Source of the DNA: CAVPUA01 sp963708805 | GTDB lineage: Bacteria > Actinomycetota > Actinomycetes > Mycobacteriales > Jatrophihabitantaceae | Assembly: GCA_963708805.1 (NCBI GenBank) | Contig: CAVPUA010000001.1 | Coordinates: forward strand, 434,001 to 498,000 | Length of the DNA: 64,000 bases | Direction of reading: 5' to 3' | Shown here: positions 28,807 to 38,443 of the stretch, in pieces | Numbering within the stretch: position 1 is the stretch's first letter | How the letters are laid out: every line of letters begins with the position of its first letter | Made by a program: the position numbers and the translations under genes | The notes under the pieces: model-generated | Database searches by the model: none | Told to the model about the DNA's origin: nothing | Seen by the model: the letters and a program-made list of their open reading frames with translations, nothing else

Positions 28807-29824
28807 TCAGACGCGCCCGGCGCCGATTCCGCGGTAGACGACCGACATCTCCTCGAGCTCGATGGACGCGCCACGCAGGTCGAACCGGTTGACCTCGACC
28901 CGCCGCTCACCCTTGGGGCCGGGGGCGATCTCGGTCCAGCGCACGCCGTGGTTGTCGAGCTGGCCCAGCTTGGCGTCCAGCCCGTAGACGCCGATGCGGT
29001 TCGCCCAGGCGCCGGCGCCCCAGTTGCGCAGGACCTGACCGGCGCGACCGTCGTCTCGGGTCGGCTGAACCAGCTCCCATACCGCACTGAGCCCGTTCAA
29101 CGGCTTCAGGACCACCGAGATCTGCCCGTCGCCCTCGACGATGTCGACGTCGCCCTCCTCCGGCCAGTCGAGCATGTACCGGAACCGCTCGATGACCGCT
29201 TCCGCGTTCTCGACCACGTTGACGCGAGCCACCGGACGGACGAGGGATCCGGGCGCGAGCTCGACGACCTCGGGGTTGTCCGGCAGTCGTCGGCGGCAGG
29301 ATGAAGTTCTTCAGGTTGTTGCGCACCGACGGTGCGAACTCCAGCAGCATGCCGGCGTCGCTGCTCGGGTCGTAGTGGATGTGGCCGTTGTCCTCGACGA
29401 GACCGATGTAGACGTTGTCCATGCGGGCGTAGAACGGGACACCGCGAGAGCGGAGCATCTCGATGATCGTGTCGACGTCGTCCTGCGTCGGTGCCGACAA
29501 CGGCTGGACATGGCAGACGATCGGCCGATCCATCCGCTGGGCGGTGAGGTAGGCCAGGATCATCGCGCGGAACTCGCGGCCGTCATCGGTCGGCGCTTCG
29601 GTGGCCGAGAGCGGCCGGATGCCCATCAGCTGGATCCACGAGGCGCTGAGCGAGATGTCCTCGTTCATCTGGAGGTAGGAGATGTCGTAACCGCTGCCGT
29701 AAGCCGTTTCCCGCATCGTCTGGCCAGCCGGGACACCAAGCTTCGTCTCGAGCGCCTTGAGCGTGTCCGGCGCGCCGAAGACCACCTGGTCCGGACCCGG
29801 ATAACGATCGAACCATCTCGCCAC
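28807..29824 (-). pseudogene. Probable two-domain VOC-superfamily protein (one frameshift)
   Basis: The N-terminal frame covers 'VARWFDRYPGPDQVVFGAP', 'YDISYLQMNEDISLSASWIQ' and 'HYDPSSDAGMLLEFAP'. After one extra base near 29287 the chain continues 'DNPEVVELAPGSLVRPVARV' and 'NRIGVYGLDAKLGQLDNHGV', ending at 28807. The 'GVPFYARMDNVYIGLVED' plus 'GMLLEFAP' endings resemble VOC modules; the total is about 338 residues. I chose GTG 29824 as start because the longer frame would begin inside the palindromic operator at 29846. Family call is tentative. It heads the run VOC/DUF35/thiolase/SnoaL. Confidence 0.5.
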
Positions 29825-29845
29825 GTGTATACCTGCCTGTCTCAG

Positions 29846-29857
29846 TTGTTCGAACAA
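29846..29857. promoter_or_regulatory. Palindromic operator copy 5 (TTGTTCGAACAA, perfect palindrome)
   Basis: A perfect 12-bp dyad. It is 21 bases from the reverse-strand VOC start and 159 bases from the plus-strand thiolase start, inside the only divergent gap, so it could control both thiolase/DUF35 operons. Confidence 0.72.
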
Positions 29858-30016
29858 ATCTATGCGCGATCCGCATCACATGCAACGTCGTGCCGGTCCA
29901 TTCGACCGCGTACCTCCTGGCGCGAGGAACCGCCGATCGACGGGTTCCGCCCGCCCACCGGCGGTATCGGTGTGCGGGCCCGCGAGTTAGGTTCGAGTCG
30001 CCAACTCAGGAGGAAC

Positions 30017-31197
30017 ATGCGCAACGACCAAAGCGGCGCGAGCGCCATCGTCGGTTTGGGTCTGTCGGAGATCGGCAAGGTCTACGGACGGTCAGGCCAT
30101 TCGTTCGCGGCCCAAGCCGTGCTGCGGGCGGTGGCCGATGCCGGGCTGAGCCTGTCCGACGTCGACGGCGTGATCTCCAGCCACGGAGTGACTCCGACGC
30201 TGGCCACCGTGGCCGACACGCTCGGTCTGCACCACCTGAAGCTCAACGTCAACGTGTCCGCGGCGGGCGCGTCGGCGGGGACCGCGGTCCAACTGGCGGC
30301 CCTGGCCGTCCAATCCGGGTTGGCGTCGACGGTGGTGTACGTCCACTCGGACTGTCCGCTGAGCGAACCGGGCGCGTCGGCCGGCGCGGCGTACAGCGGT
30401 GGCCGGCTGCGCCCGGCCGGATTCGCGGCAATGGACGCCGCCCTCGGTCTGGCCGGCGGCAACCCTCCGTACGCCCTGATGGCCCGTCGTCACATGGAGA
30501 AGTACGGAACGACCTCGGAGCAGCTCGGCGCCATTGCCGTCGCGCAACGGCAATGGGCCGGTCATGAACCCGCTGGCCCAGATGCGGTCGCCGATCACCC
30601 TGGAGGACCATCAGCAGTCGCGCTGGATCTGCGAGCCGTTCCATCTGCTCGACTGCTGCCTGGTGTCCAACGGCGCCATCGCCTTCGTGATCACCGCCGC
30701 GGACCGAGCCGCGGACCTGGCCCAGCCGCCGGTGTACGTGTGGGGATGGGGACAGTGCCACCCCGGATACACCAACTTTCGTGGATCCATGGAAGGCCTC
30801 GAGAGCGGTGCGGCCCGTTCAGGCTCGGCCGCGTTCGAGCATGGCCGGTCTCACGCTCGATGACATCGATGTTCGCGAGCTCTACGACTGCTACACCTTC
30901 ACCGTCCTGCTCTCACTGGAGGACTACGGCTTCGCCGCGAAGGGTGAGGGCGGTCAGCTGGCCGCGAGCGGAGCGTTGGGGCCTTCGGGCTCGTTGCCCA
31001 CCAATACCGGCGGCGGGCAGCTGTCCTCGTTCTACCTGTGGGGCGCCACTCCGCTGTCGGAGTCCGTCATCCAGTGCCGGGGCCAGGGCGGCGACCGGCA
31101 GGTCCCGCGACACGACTTCGTGTTGTGCAGTGGACAGGGCGGCGCCCGAATGGATCACCATGCGACGCTCATTCTCGGCGCGAACCCGCGGAGTTGA
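30017..31197 (+). pseudogene. Thiolase-fold protein, Ltp2 aldolase type (third copy, two frameshifts)
   Basis: The first frame from ATG 30017 (AGGAGG upstream) reads 'SAIVGLGLSEIGKVYGRSG' through 'EKYGTTSEQLGAIAVAQ'. It continues one frame over near 30558 as 'MNPLAQMRSPITLEDHQQS' and 'EPFHLLDCCLVSNGAIAF', then a further frame near 30840 as 'MAGLTLDDIDVRELYDCYTF' and 'NTGGGQLSSFYLWGATPL' to the stop at 31197. Both slips fit one extra base. The nucleophile loop is 'LNVNVSAAGASAGTAV', again without Cys. About 392 residues if repaired. DUF35 partner follows 4 bases later. Confidence 0.8.
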
Positions 31198-31201
31198 CGA
31201 C

Positions 31202-31618
31202 ATGGACCAGTCACCCGACATCGTCATCGACCCGGTCGTCCGCGACGCATACTCGGCCCCGTTCTTCGATGGGACGGCGTTGGGGGAGCTGCGGGTGCCC
31301 CGTTGCGCCAACGGCCACTTCATGGCTCCGGTGCAGGGGTACAACCAGCCGGTCGCCTGCTGCCCGCAGTGCCATTCCTTCGACGTGCAGTGGACTCCGG
31401 TTGCCGGTACGGGCGTGATCGTGGCGTGGACGGTGCTGCACTCTCGCGGGGGCGAACCGAGAACCGCCGGCATCGTCGAACTGGACGAGGGACCGTGGCT
31501 CAAGGCACTGATCGATCCCGACGGCCATGAGCTGCGCGCCGGCCTCGCCGTGCGGGCTCGCTTCGTCAAGTCGAGCGGCGATGACGGCGAGTACGTACCC
31601 GCGTTCAGGCCCAGCTAG
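31202..31618 (+). CDS. DUF35 OB-fold protein (third copy)
   Basis: A 138-residue protein. The zinc ribbon reads 'CANGHFMAPVQGYNQPVACC' then 'PQCH'; the first pair is Cys-x3-His rather than CxxC, a variant. The OB-fold half has 'GTGVIVAWTVLHSRGGEPR' and 'GIVELDEGPWLKALI'. It starts 4 bases after the thiolase-fold gene's stop and so is its likely partner. Its last bases overlap the convergent CoA-transferase stop. Confidence 0.83.
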   Translation: MDQSPDIVIDPVVRDAYSAPFFDGTALGELRVPRCANGHFMAPVQGYNQPVACCPQCHSFDVQWTPVAGTGVIVAWTVLHSRGGEPRTAGIVELDEGPWLKALIDPDGHELRAGLAVRARFVKSSGDDGEYVPAFRPS

Positions 31619-34059
31619 CGGGGTGAGACCCGGTTACCGGTCAGAGCGTCGCCGTCCAGGGACTGGAGCACGCCGTCCGCGATCAGCTGGTCGATGTGGT
31701 CGGGCGCCATCCCCAGGATCTCGCGGCAGACCTCGACCGTGTGCTCGCCGTGCAGTGGGGCCGGGCGATGATCTTTCACCGGAATGCGGCGGGACACGAA
31801 CGATCGACTCTGCATGACCAATGCTCCCCCGAGTCCGGGCTGCTCCACCCGGGTGAGGAACTGCCGGGCCGCGAGCTGCGGATCGGCCTGCAATTCCAGG
31901 CGTCGCCGCATCGTTCCGGCCGGCACTTTCGTGGCCTGAAGCATCGCCATGAGCTCATCCGGTAACCACTCGGCGGTGCTCGCGGCAAGTGCGGCATCCA
32001 GGTCGGCCCGGTGTTGCACCCGGGCCGGCGCCGTCGCGAAGCGGGCGTCGGCCGCCCAGTCCGGCGACCCGAGAGTGGCGACGAGCCGGTGCCACTCGTC
32101 GTCGTCGCGGGCGGTGATCGCGCACCACTCGTCGTCCCCGGCGCACGGATACAGGCCGGACGGGGCGGGTGCGCCGGCGGCGGCGTCCAGCCCGAGGGAC
32201 TGCACGGCGAAGGCTTCGGCCAGCTGGTTGATCGACGACTCGGCCTGCGACACCCGGATGTCGGCGCCCAGCCCGGTGCGGCGTTGACGAATCAGCGCGG
32301 CGAGGATCGCCACGGCCGCGACCCGTCCGGACAGGTGATCGGGATAGATGGTGGTGAGGTCACCGAAACCGGAGTCGTCGTCGGGGTAGCGCCACAGCGC
32401 GGTGACGCCGGAACCGCTTCGCACGAGCGGCCCGTAGCCGAGCCAATCGGCCCAGGGCCCGCTGTCGCCGAACCCGCTGCCCGACATCCACACCAGGCCC
32501 GGCGCGAGGCGACTCAGCTCCTCATAGCCGAGTCCGAGGCGTTCGAGGGTGCCGGGCTTGAAGTTGGAGATGACGACGCCGGCGCCGGCCACCAACTTCT
32601 TGACGAGCTCGACCCCAGCCGCGGTGCGTAGGTCGACGCCGAAGCTGCGCTCGTTGCGATGGCCGACGGCGAACGTGGCGTTCATCGGCCCCAACGCCGG
32701 CATGCGCGTCCCGTCGGGGTAGCCGCGGTTCTCGACCTTGATGACGTCGGCACCCAGGTCGGCGAGCAGTCGGCCGGCTTCGGCGCCGAAGATGTACACG
32801 CCGAAGTCGATCACGCGAACTCCGGCGAACGGCAGGGTGACGTCGACGTCGGCAGGCGGGGACACGTCGGCCGGGGCGCGCCCGCTCGGGCGCGACGTCC
32901 ACAGTGCCGACAGCTCGCCGGAATGCTGGCCGAGGCCGGGCGCGGGGGAGCGATATCCGAGCCGCTGCACGGTCGACCTCGAAGAAGCCGGAGGGAATCC
33001 GGGCCGCCACGCCGGCCGCGATCTCGGCGCGCACGAAGGCGCCGCGAGCCTCGTAGTGCGGTTCGCTCAGGACATCGGCGACGGTGGCCACCGGGGAGAT
33101 CGGGATGCCGCGGCGCTGCCCGTCCTCGGCCAGCGCGGACTTCGGCTGCCCGGCGAACAACTTCTCGTACAGCGGATACAGGGTGTCGCGGGCGGTGTAT
33201 CGAGCAATGGTGGCCTCGAACCGCGGGTCGGCAAACTCCGGTGGTTCGCCCAGCCACTCGAACATCGCCCGCCACTGCCGGGGTGACAAGATGACCAGCC
33301 GCACGTAGCCGTCGGCGCACGGGAAGATCGGGTACAGGTTCGCGGCCGGTCGACCGCGCTCCTCCGGCAGGGCCTGGGTGTTGGCGGAGTTGGACGTGCT
33401 GGCGGCGGCGGTCCCGATCGTTCCGAACGGCGGGTCGACGGCCTCGAGGGTTGCCTCGAAGATCGCGTGGTCGAGGTGATCGCCGTGGCCGGTACCAGCC
33501 GGTTGAAGTACGCGACGAGCGCCGCCCAGGCCACCTGTAGCGCACTGGCGTCGTGCGACATACCTGGCGGTGGTGGCAGTGGCTCCCGCCCGGCGCGGCC
33601 CGAGCGGCTGACTTGCCCGGTGAGAGCGAGCTGCACCAGGTCGGACGCCGACGTAGTCCCGATACGGGCCGGTCCGCCCGAAGTCGGAGACGGCGACCAG
33701 CACCAAGCCCGGGCACCGTTCGCGACACGGCGTCGCGTCGAACCCGATGGCGTCGAGTCGATCCTGATCATCGGTTAGGACGATGTCGCATTCGGCGAAC
33801 AGTGCCCACAGCTGTTGCTGGTCGGCTCGGCTGGTCAAGGTCGAGCACAACGGAGCGCTTGTTGGTGTTTCGCACCGCGTGATAGACGCTGATGCCCGCG
33901 ACCGACGGTCCACGTCGTCGGGCCCGGCAACCCTTCGGTGGTTCGACCGTGACCACGTCGCGCTCCGAGGTCGGCCAGCAGGCGACCGGCAAGCTGAACT
34001 TGGTCGCCGATCAGATCGAGAACGCGAACGTCTTCGAGGAGCCGTGGCTCGTCGCTCAT
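31615..34059 (-). pseudogene. Double-length family III CoA-transferase (about five frameshifts)
   Basis: The C-terminal unit is intact within one frame (32970 to 31615): 'GVRVIDFGVYIFGAEAGRLL', 'DLGADVIKVENRGYPDG', 'GYGPLVRSGSGVTALWRYP'. Upstream, pieces in all frames give a first unit: 'LEDVRVLDLIGDQVQLAGRL', 'RNTNKRSVVLDLDQP', 'FGRTGPYRDYVG', 'SDLVQLALTGQVS', 'AIFEATLEAVDPPFGTIGTA' and 'YPIFPCADGYVRLVIL'. The total of about 810 residues matches the double enzyme at 23303. Four slips fit one extra base and one a missing base. In the C-terminal unit the catalytic-Asp position is again Gly. Follows the nitronate-monooxygenase-like gene by 16 bases. Confidence 0.78.
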
Positions 34060-34075
34060 CTCGGGCGCGTCCCTC

Positions 34076-35217
34076 TCAGCTGTCCAGGATCGCTGGCATG
34101 CCGGTCAGCGTCACGACGAGTTCCTCGACGAGATCGTCCAGAACTGCGCGAGTGGATCGAACCTCGTTCAGGCGTCCGACGATCTGGCCCACGATCGGCC
34201 GTGCGAGGCCGCTGTCCATGACGCCTCCTGTCCGGTCCGGCGGGCAATGCATCCGCGGACAGCAGCATCTGCAAGGGAAGGTCCAGGATCGGCGGGCGCC
34301 GACGGGTCGGCCCAGGCGTCGGTCCACGCACTCCGCAGCTGCCGGATCGGCTTGCCGGTGAGCGATCGCGACCGGACGGTTTCGTGCGATCGCGCGCTGA
34401 ACATCTCCTGCTTGGCGGCCGGAGACGTCGCCGCCTCGCTGACGGTCAACCAGATCGAACCCGTCCAGACCGCCCGGGCGCCGAGGGCGAACGCGGCGGC
34501 TATCTGCCGGCCAGTACCGATCCCGCCGGCGGCGATCACCGGAACGGGCGCCACTGCGTCGACGACGTCGGGCACGAGCACCATCGTCGTGACCTCGCCG
34601 GTGTGGCCGCCGGCCTCCGTACCTTGGGCGATGACGACGTCGACGCCACCGCGCGCGTGCCGCTCGGCGTGCTCGCGAGTACCGGCGAGCGCACCGACCT
34701 TCACGCCGGCCGCGTGAAAGCGTTCGGTGATGTCGGGCGGCGGGGTGCCCAGGGCGCTCACGAAGAACGTCACCTGCGGGTGCTTGAGGATGGTGTCGAT
34801 CATCGGTCGGCTGCCCGCCTCGGTGATCGTCAGGCTCTCCGAGAACTGGAACTCCGCATCGAGCGGTCGGGTCGCGACACCGTGGCTCTCCATCAAATCG
34901 CGCACGAAGCGGCGGTGCTCGAGTGGGATCAGCGCCGCCATCTCGGCCGCGAGTTGCTTCGGGTCGCGGGTGTGGGTGTCGGCGCTCTTGGCCGGAAGGA
35001 GGACGTCGACGCCGTAGGGTTGCCCCCCGCAGTGCTGGTCGATCCAGTTCAGCTCGACTTCGAGGTGCTCGGCGCTGTGCGAGGACGCACCGAACACCCC
35101 GAAGCCGCCGCGGCGGCTGATCTCGGCCACGACATCGCGGCAATGACTGAATCCGAAGATCGGGTATTCGACTCCGAACTCCGGAGCAAGGGTTCCGCGC
35201 ACTGGGTTGTCCTCCAT
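34076..35217 (-). pseudogene. Nitronate monooxygenase-like flavoprotein (two frameshifts near the C-terminus)
   Basis: About 290 residues in the first frame show a TIM-barrel NMO/2-nitropropane-dioxygenase protein: 'EYPIFGFSHCRDVVAEISRR', 'GGFGVFGASSH', 'VDVVIAQGTEAGGHTGEV' and the phosphate-binding 'PVPVIAAGGIGTGRQIAAAF'. The C-terminal end continues in the next two frames ('ILDLPLQMLLSADAL', then 'RPIVGQIVGRLNEVRSTRAV') to the stop at 34076, both slips fitting one extra base. Members oxidise nitronates or act as FMN-dependent enoyl reductases/dehydrogenases; the role beside CoA enzymes is open. ATG 35217 lacks a clear ribosome site. Confidence 0.78.
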
Positions 35218-35400
35218 GGTTCTGGTTCGTGGCCGAGCTAGATTGTCGACGACGTCGCCCGAGCTCGACCGACGCGCTCGACGGCAAGCGCCGTGTGGCG
35301 CGTTTGCTCGATCGACTCGCGCCGTTCGGCGCTTGTCCGGGCCGAGCCGGCACTTCTACCGTTTGACGACCACTCGTTCTGCGGCGCTAGGGAGTCAACG

Positions 35401-36210
35401 GTGACCCGACTGTCGGGAAAGACGGCGATCGTGACGGGCGGGGCGTCCGGGTTCGGACTGGCGACCGCGCGGCTGTTCGCGGCCGAGGGCGCCCGAGTGG
35501 TCATCGGCGATCTCGACGAGGAGCGCTCCATCGACGCGGCCAAGCAGATCGAGGCGGACGGCGGCGAGGCCGATTTCGTCTCGGCGACGTCAGCCTGCGC
35601 CCGACCGCCGATGCCTTGGTCGAGCGAGCGGTCGGTCGCTTCGGTCGCCTCGACGTGCTCGTCAACAACGCGGGGATCGTGCAACCCCGTCCAGCCGTCC
35701 GGGTCGTGGGACATGGAGGAGGACGACTGGGACCGCGACATCCGGGTCAACCTGCGCAGCGCCTATGTGTGCTCCCGCGCGGCGATTCCAGCGATGCGGG
35801 CGAACGACGGCGGCTCGATCGTCAATGTTGCCTCCATCGCGGCAACCGTCAGCGTGGGCGGCGCGGCCTATGCCGCCACCAAGGGCGCGTTGATCAGTTA
35901 CAGCCAGCACATAGCGGTGGAGGTCGCGCCCGAGAGTCCGGGTCAACTGCGTCTCGCCGGGCTACATGTGGACCCCGATGTCGACCGGGGAGCGCTCGGG
36001 GTTCGGCGCGGCCGAACAGGAGGCAGCGCCGAGCGCAGTTGGCCCAGATGAGCCCCATGGGTCGGGTCGGCTCGGCCGACGACATCGCCAACGCGATCCT
36101 GTTCTTCGCCAGTGACGAATCGCGGTTCGTCACCGGACGGGACCTCATCGTCGACGGTGGTCACGTCGTCGCGTCCTGGCCGCGGCCCGGGGAGCGCGGC
36201 ACCAAGCTAG
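35401..36210 (+). pseudogene. SDR-family oxidoreductase (several frameshifts; end estimated)
   Basis: From GTG 35401 (GGGAG upstream) the frame gives 'TAIVTGGASGFGLATARLF'. Then 'LVERAVGRFGRLDVLVNNAG' lies in a second frame, 'MEEDDWDRDIRVNLRSAYV' and the active-site 'YAATKGALISYSQHIAVE' in the first again, 'RVNCVSPGYMWTPMSTGE' in the third, and 'MGRVGSADDIANAILFFASD' with 'RDLIVDGGHVV' in the second. All classical SDR elements are present in order. Three slips fit an extra base and one a missing base. The stop at 36208-36210 requires one more slip and is an estimate. Divergent from the nitronate-monooxygenase-like gene. Confidence 0.75.
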
Positions 36211-37251
36211 GCGTTGCGCTGAAGGCGCCGGGCGACGAGAGCGAGCTGAAGTCTGAGCCGGCCTTGTGGCTCGGACAGCGACCATCCCAACAGCTGCTCG
36301 GCTCGACCCAGTCGCTGCTGGAGGGTGGAATGATGCACGTGCCCGGCCTGCGCCGCCGCCCGGAGACTCGCGTGGGTGGCAACATCGTGCAGCGTCTGCA
36401 GTATCCATGGTGCGCGGGCGGCAACCTGGTCGAGCGCGAGGACGTCCGGAATCGGCGAACCGTCGGCCTCGATGGCATCGGCCAGCACGGCCAGCGTGCC
36501 GAGTTCGTCGTAGTGCACGACCGCAGGGCCCGGGGTTGTCGTTCGATCCGGATGCGGCGAACCGCAGCGCGAGCTTGGCCTGGAGGAACGAAGCCGGGGC
36601 GTGCAGCACCGCCACCGCCGAACCCACACCGATCCGGCCCGGCGGCGGACTCGGTGGGGCCGTCGCGTTCTCGATGAGGACTTCGACGCCGCCCAGCTCG
36701 ACCCACGGCGAAGGGGCCGCGAACCTCGTCCTGACGAGCGATCACTCGGATCTCGGCATCCGGACGCCACCCCAGCCGTTGGGCCGCCGTCCGCCGAGAT
36801 GATTCCGGCGCCTCGGCATCGAGCAGGACCTCCAGAGCGGCGGCGTCGTTGCGCACGACCCGGCCCCGAGTCCGATCGAAGGCGGCCCGCACCCCGACCG
36901 CCAGCCGCTCCAGCACCAGGTCGTCCAGTGGGCGCGCCAGTCCAGTCTCGATCCAGGCGCGGCGCGTCGCTGCCGTCGATCACCGCAATGGAGGGCCACC
37001 GGGCGTCGATGTCGACGCGTTCGGTTACCGGTCGCCCGTCGGGTTGAACTCGCATCCGCAGAGTGCCGCTCGGGGTCGACCAGGCCGGCGACCGAGCCCG
37101 ACATGATGGCGGCTCCGCGCACAAGCGTCTCCAGACCCACGTGGCCGTCGGTCAGGGTGTCGAAGTAGCTGATCACCTTGAGCGCGGTGCCCGCCTCCTC
37201 ATCGAGCGCGGACAGCCGCGCCACCAACTCCTGCATCGCTCGATTGTGCAT
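36207..37251 (-). pseudogene. PucR-family transcriptional regulator (about four frameshifts)
   Basis: The C-terminal frame ends with the PucR helix-turn-helix: 'YDELGTLAVLADAIEADGSP', 'LQTLHDVATHASLRAAAQ' and 'GHVHHSTLQQRLGRAEQLLG'. Upstream pieces in other frames read 'MQELVARLSALDEEAGTALK', 'GTLRMRVQPDGRPVTERVDI', 'ERLAVGVRAAFDRTRGRVVR' and 'AVAVLHAPASFLQAKLALRF', in correct order for a PucR/CdaR sensor region. All four slips fit one extra base. The start at ATG 37251 is uncertain because the frame is open upstream. It may regulate the divergent esterase/monooxygenase genes (inference). Confidence 0.68.
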
Positions 37252-37403
37252 CCGCCGAACGGCGGGACCAAGTTCGGCCGGGGCGCGCCCGGTGGCCGCG
37301 CCGCCGTTTGGCGGCACAGCGGCGCGACCTACCGCCGTTCGGCACTTGCTCGCAGGTCCTGACCGGGCGCCACAATGACGAACCGTCGGAGAAGCAGAAA
37401 CGG

Positions 37404-38395
37404 ATGAACATGTCGACAGTGAGTCGTCGGGCGAACTCGGCCACCACTCGATCCCGAGCTGGCCGCCGCCCTGCAAGTCATCCAGCAGGGCGGCCGGCAG
37501 TCGGTGACGGCGGACAACCTGTGGACGTTTCGTGAGGCATCGGGCCGGGTGGCCGTTCCGCTGGACGTCTTGGAGAGCAACGGATCGGTCCAGGTCACCG
37601 AGCGGCACATCTCCGACGCCGGACGGCGCGCAGATCCGGCTCCTGATCCTCCGGCCGCGCATGGCGTTCGGAGCGGCGCCCGCCATCTGCTACCTGCACA
37701 GCGGCGGAATGATCATGGGCAGCGCGACGACCGGGATCGAGGTTCCGCTCGAGTGGGCGATCGAACTCCACGCCGTGATCGTGTCCGTCGAATACCGGTT
37801 GGCGCCGGAGTTTGCCCATCCCGTACCGGTCGAGGACTGCTACTCGGCCTTCACCTGGATCCATGATCATGCCGAGGAACTCGACATCAACCCGGGCCGG
37901 ATCATCCTGGCCGGCGCTAGTGCCGGCGGCGGCCTGGCCGCTGCCGTCGCGATGATGGCCCGCGACCGTGGGGGGCCGGTCGCCCTGGGCCAGGTCCTGA
38001 TGTGCCCGATGATCGATGATCGCAACGAGACCCCGTCGAGTTATGAGTTGATCGACGAGAGCATCTGGGACCGGACCTCGAACTTGACCAGCTGGGACGC
38101 GCTGCTGGGCTCGTAGCGCGGAGACGCGAACGTCAGTCCCTATGCCGCCCCGGCCCGGGCCACCGATCTCTCCGGCCTGCCGCCGGCCTATATCGATGTC
38201 GGCTCGTGCGAGATCTTCCGGGACGAGGACGTTGCGTTCGCGGTGGGCCTGTGGCAGGCGGGGACACAGGCCGAGTTGCACGTCTGGCCCGGCGGGTTCC
38301 ACGCCTTCGACACGCTCGCCCCCCAAGCGACGTTGTCGGCGATCAGCACCGCGACGCGCACGGCGTGGGTCCGACGCCTGTTGTCGATGACCTGA
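37404..38395 (+). pseudogene. Alpha/beta-hydrolase-3 (HSL-type esterase) with two frameshifts and an in-frame stop
   Basis: The rebuilt chain starts at ATG 37404 or 37410 and passes 'DPELAAALQVIQQGGRQSV' and 'TADNLWTFREASGRVAVP', then 'GAQIRLLILRPRMAFGAAP'. The oxyanion motif is 'YLHSGGMIMG' (HSGG for the usual HGGG), the nucleophile elbow 'GASAGGGLA', and the Asp/His pair 'DVGSCEIFRDED' and 'GGFHAFDT'. A TAG at 38114-38116 interrupts the frame after 'WDALLGS', yet the same frame goes on with 'GDANVSPYAAPARATDLSGL' to TGA at 38393-38395. It would hydrolyse small esters or lactones, fitting the monooxygenase that follows. Confidence 0.75.
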
Positions 38396-38443
38396 CATGG
38401 GGCGCGACAGAGCACGAATAGGTCTCTGCGATCGCGGTCGCCG

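Noticed and set aside
29141..31618. One 825-codon plus-strand frame that looks like a huge fusion protein
   Set aside because: It is antisense to the VOC gene in its first third, then the first part of the thiolase-fold gene, then noise, and finally the DUF35 gene. The thiolase chain continues in other frames, so the fusion is an artefact of two frameshifts.
35220..35260. A further operator copy near TTGTCGACGACG
   Set aside because: The right half does not match ACAA and the stretch is part of a CG-rich repeat, so it was not counted.
38114..38116. TAG read as pyrrolysine or by suppression
   Set aside because: No pyrrolysine machinery or context is visible, and the surrounding region is full of sequence irregularities; an error or mutation is simpler.
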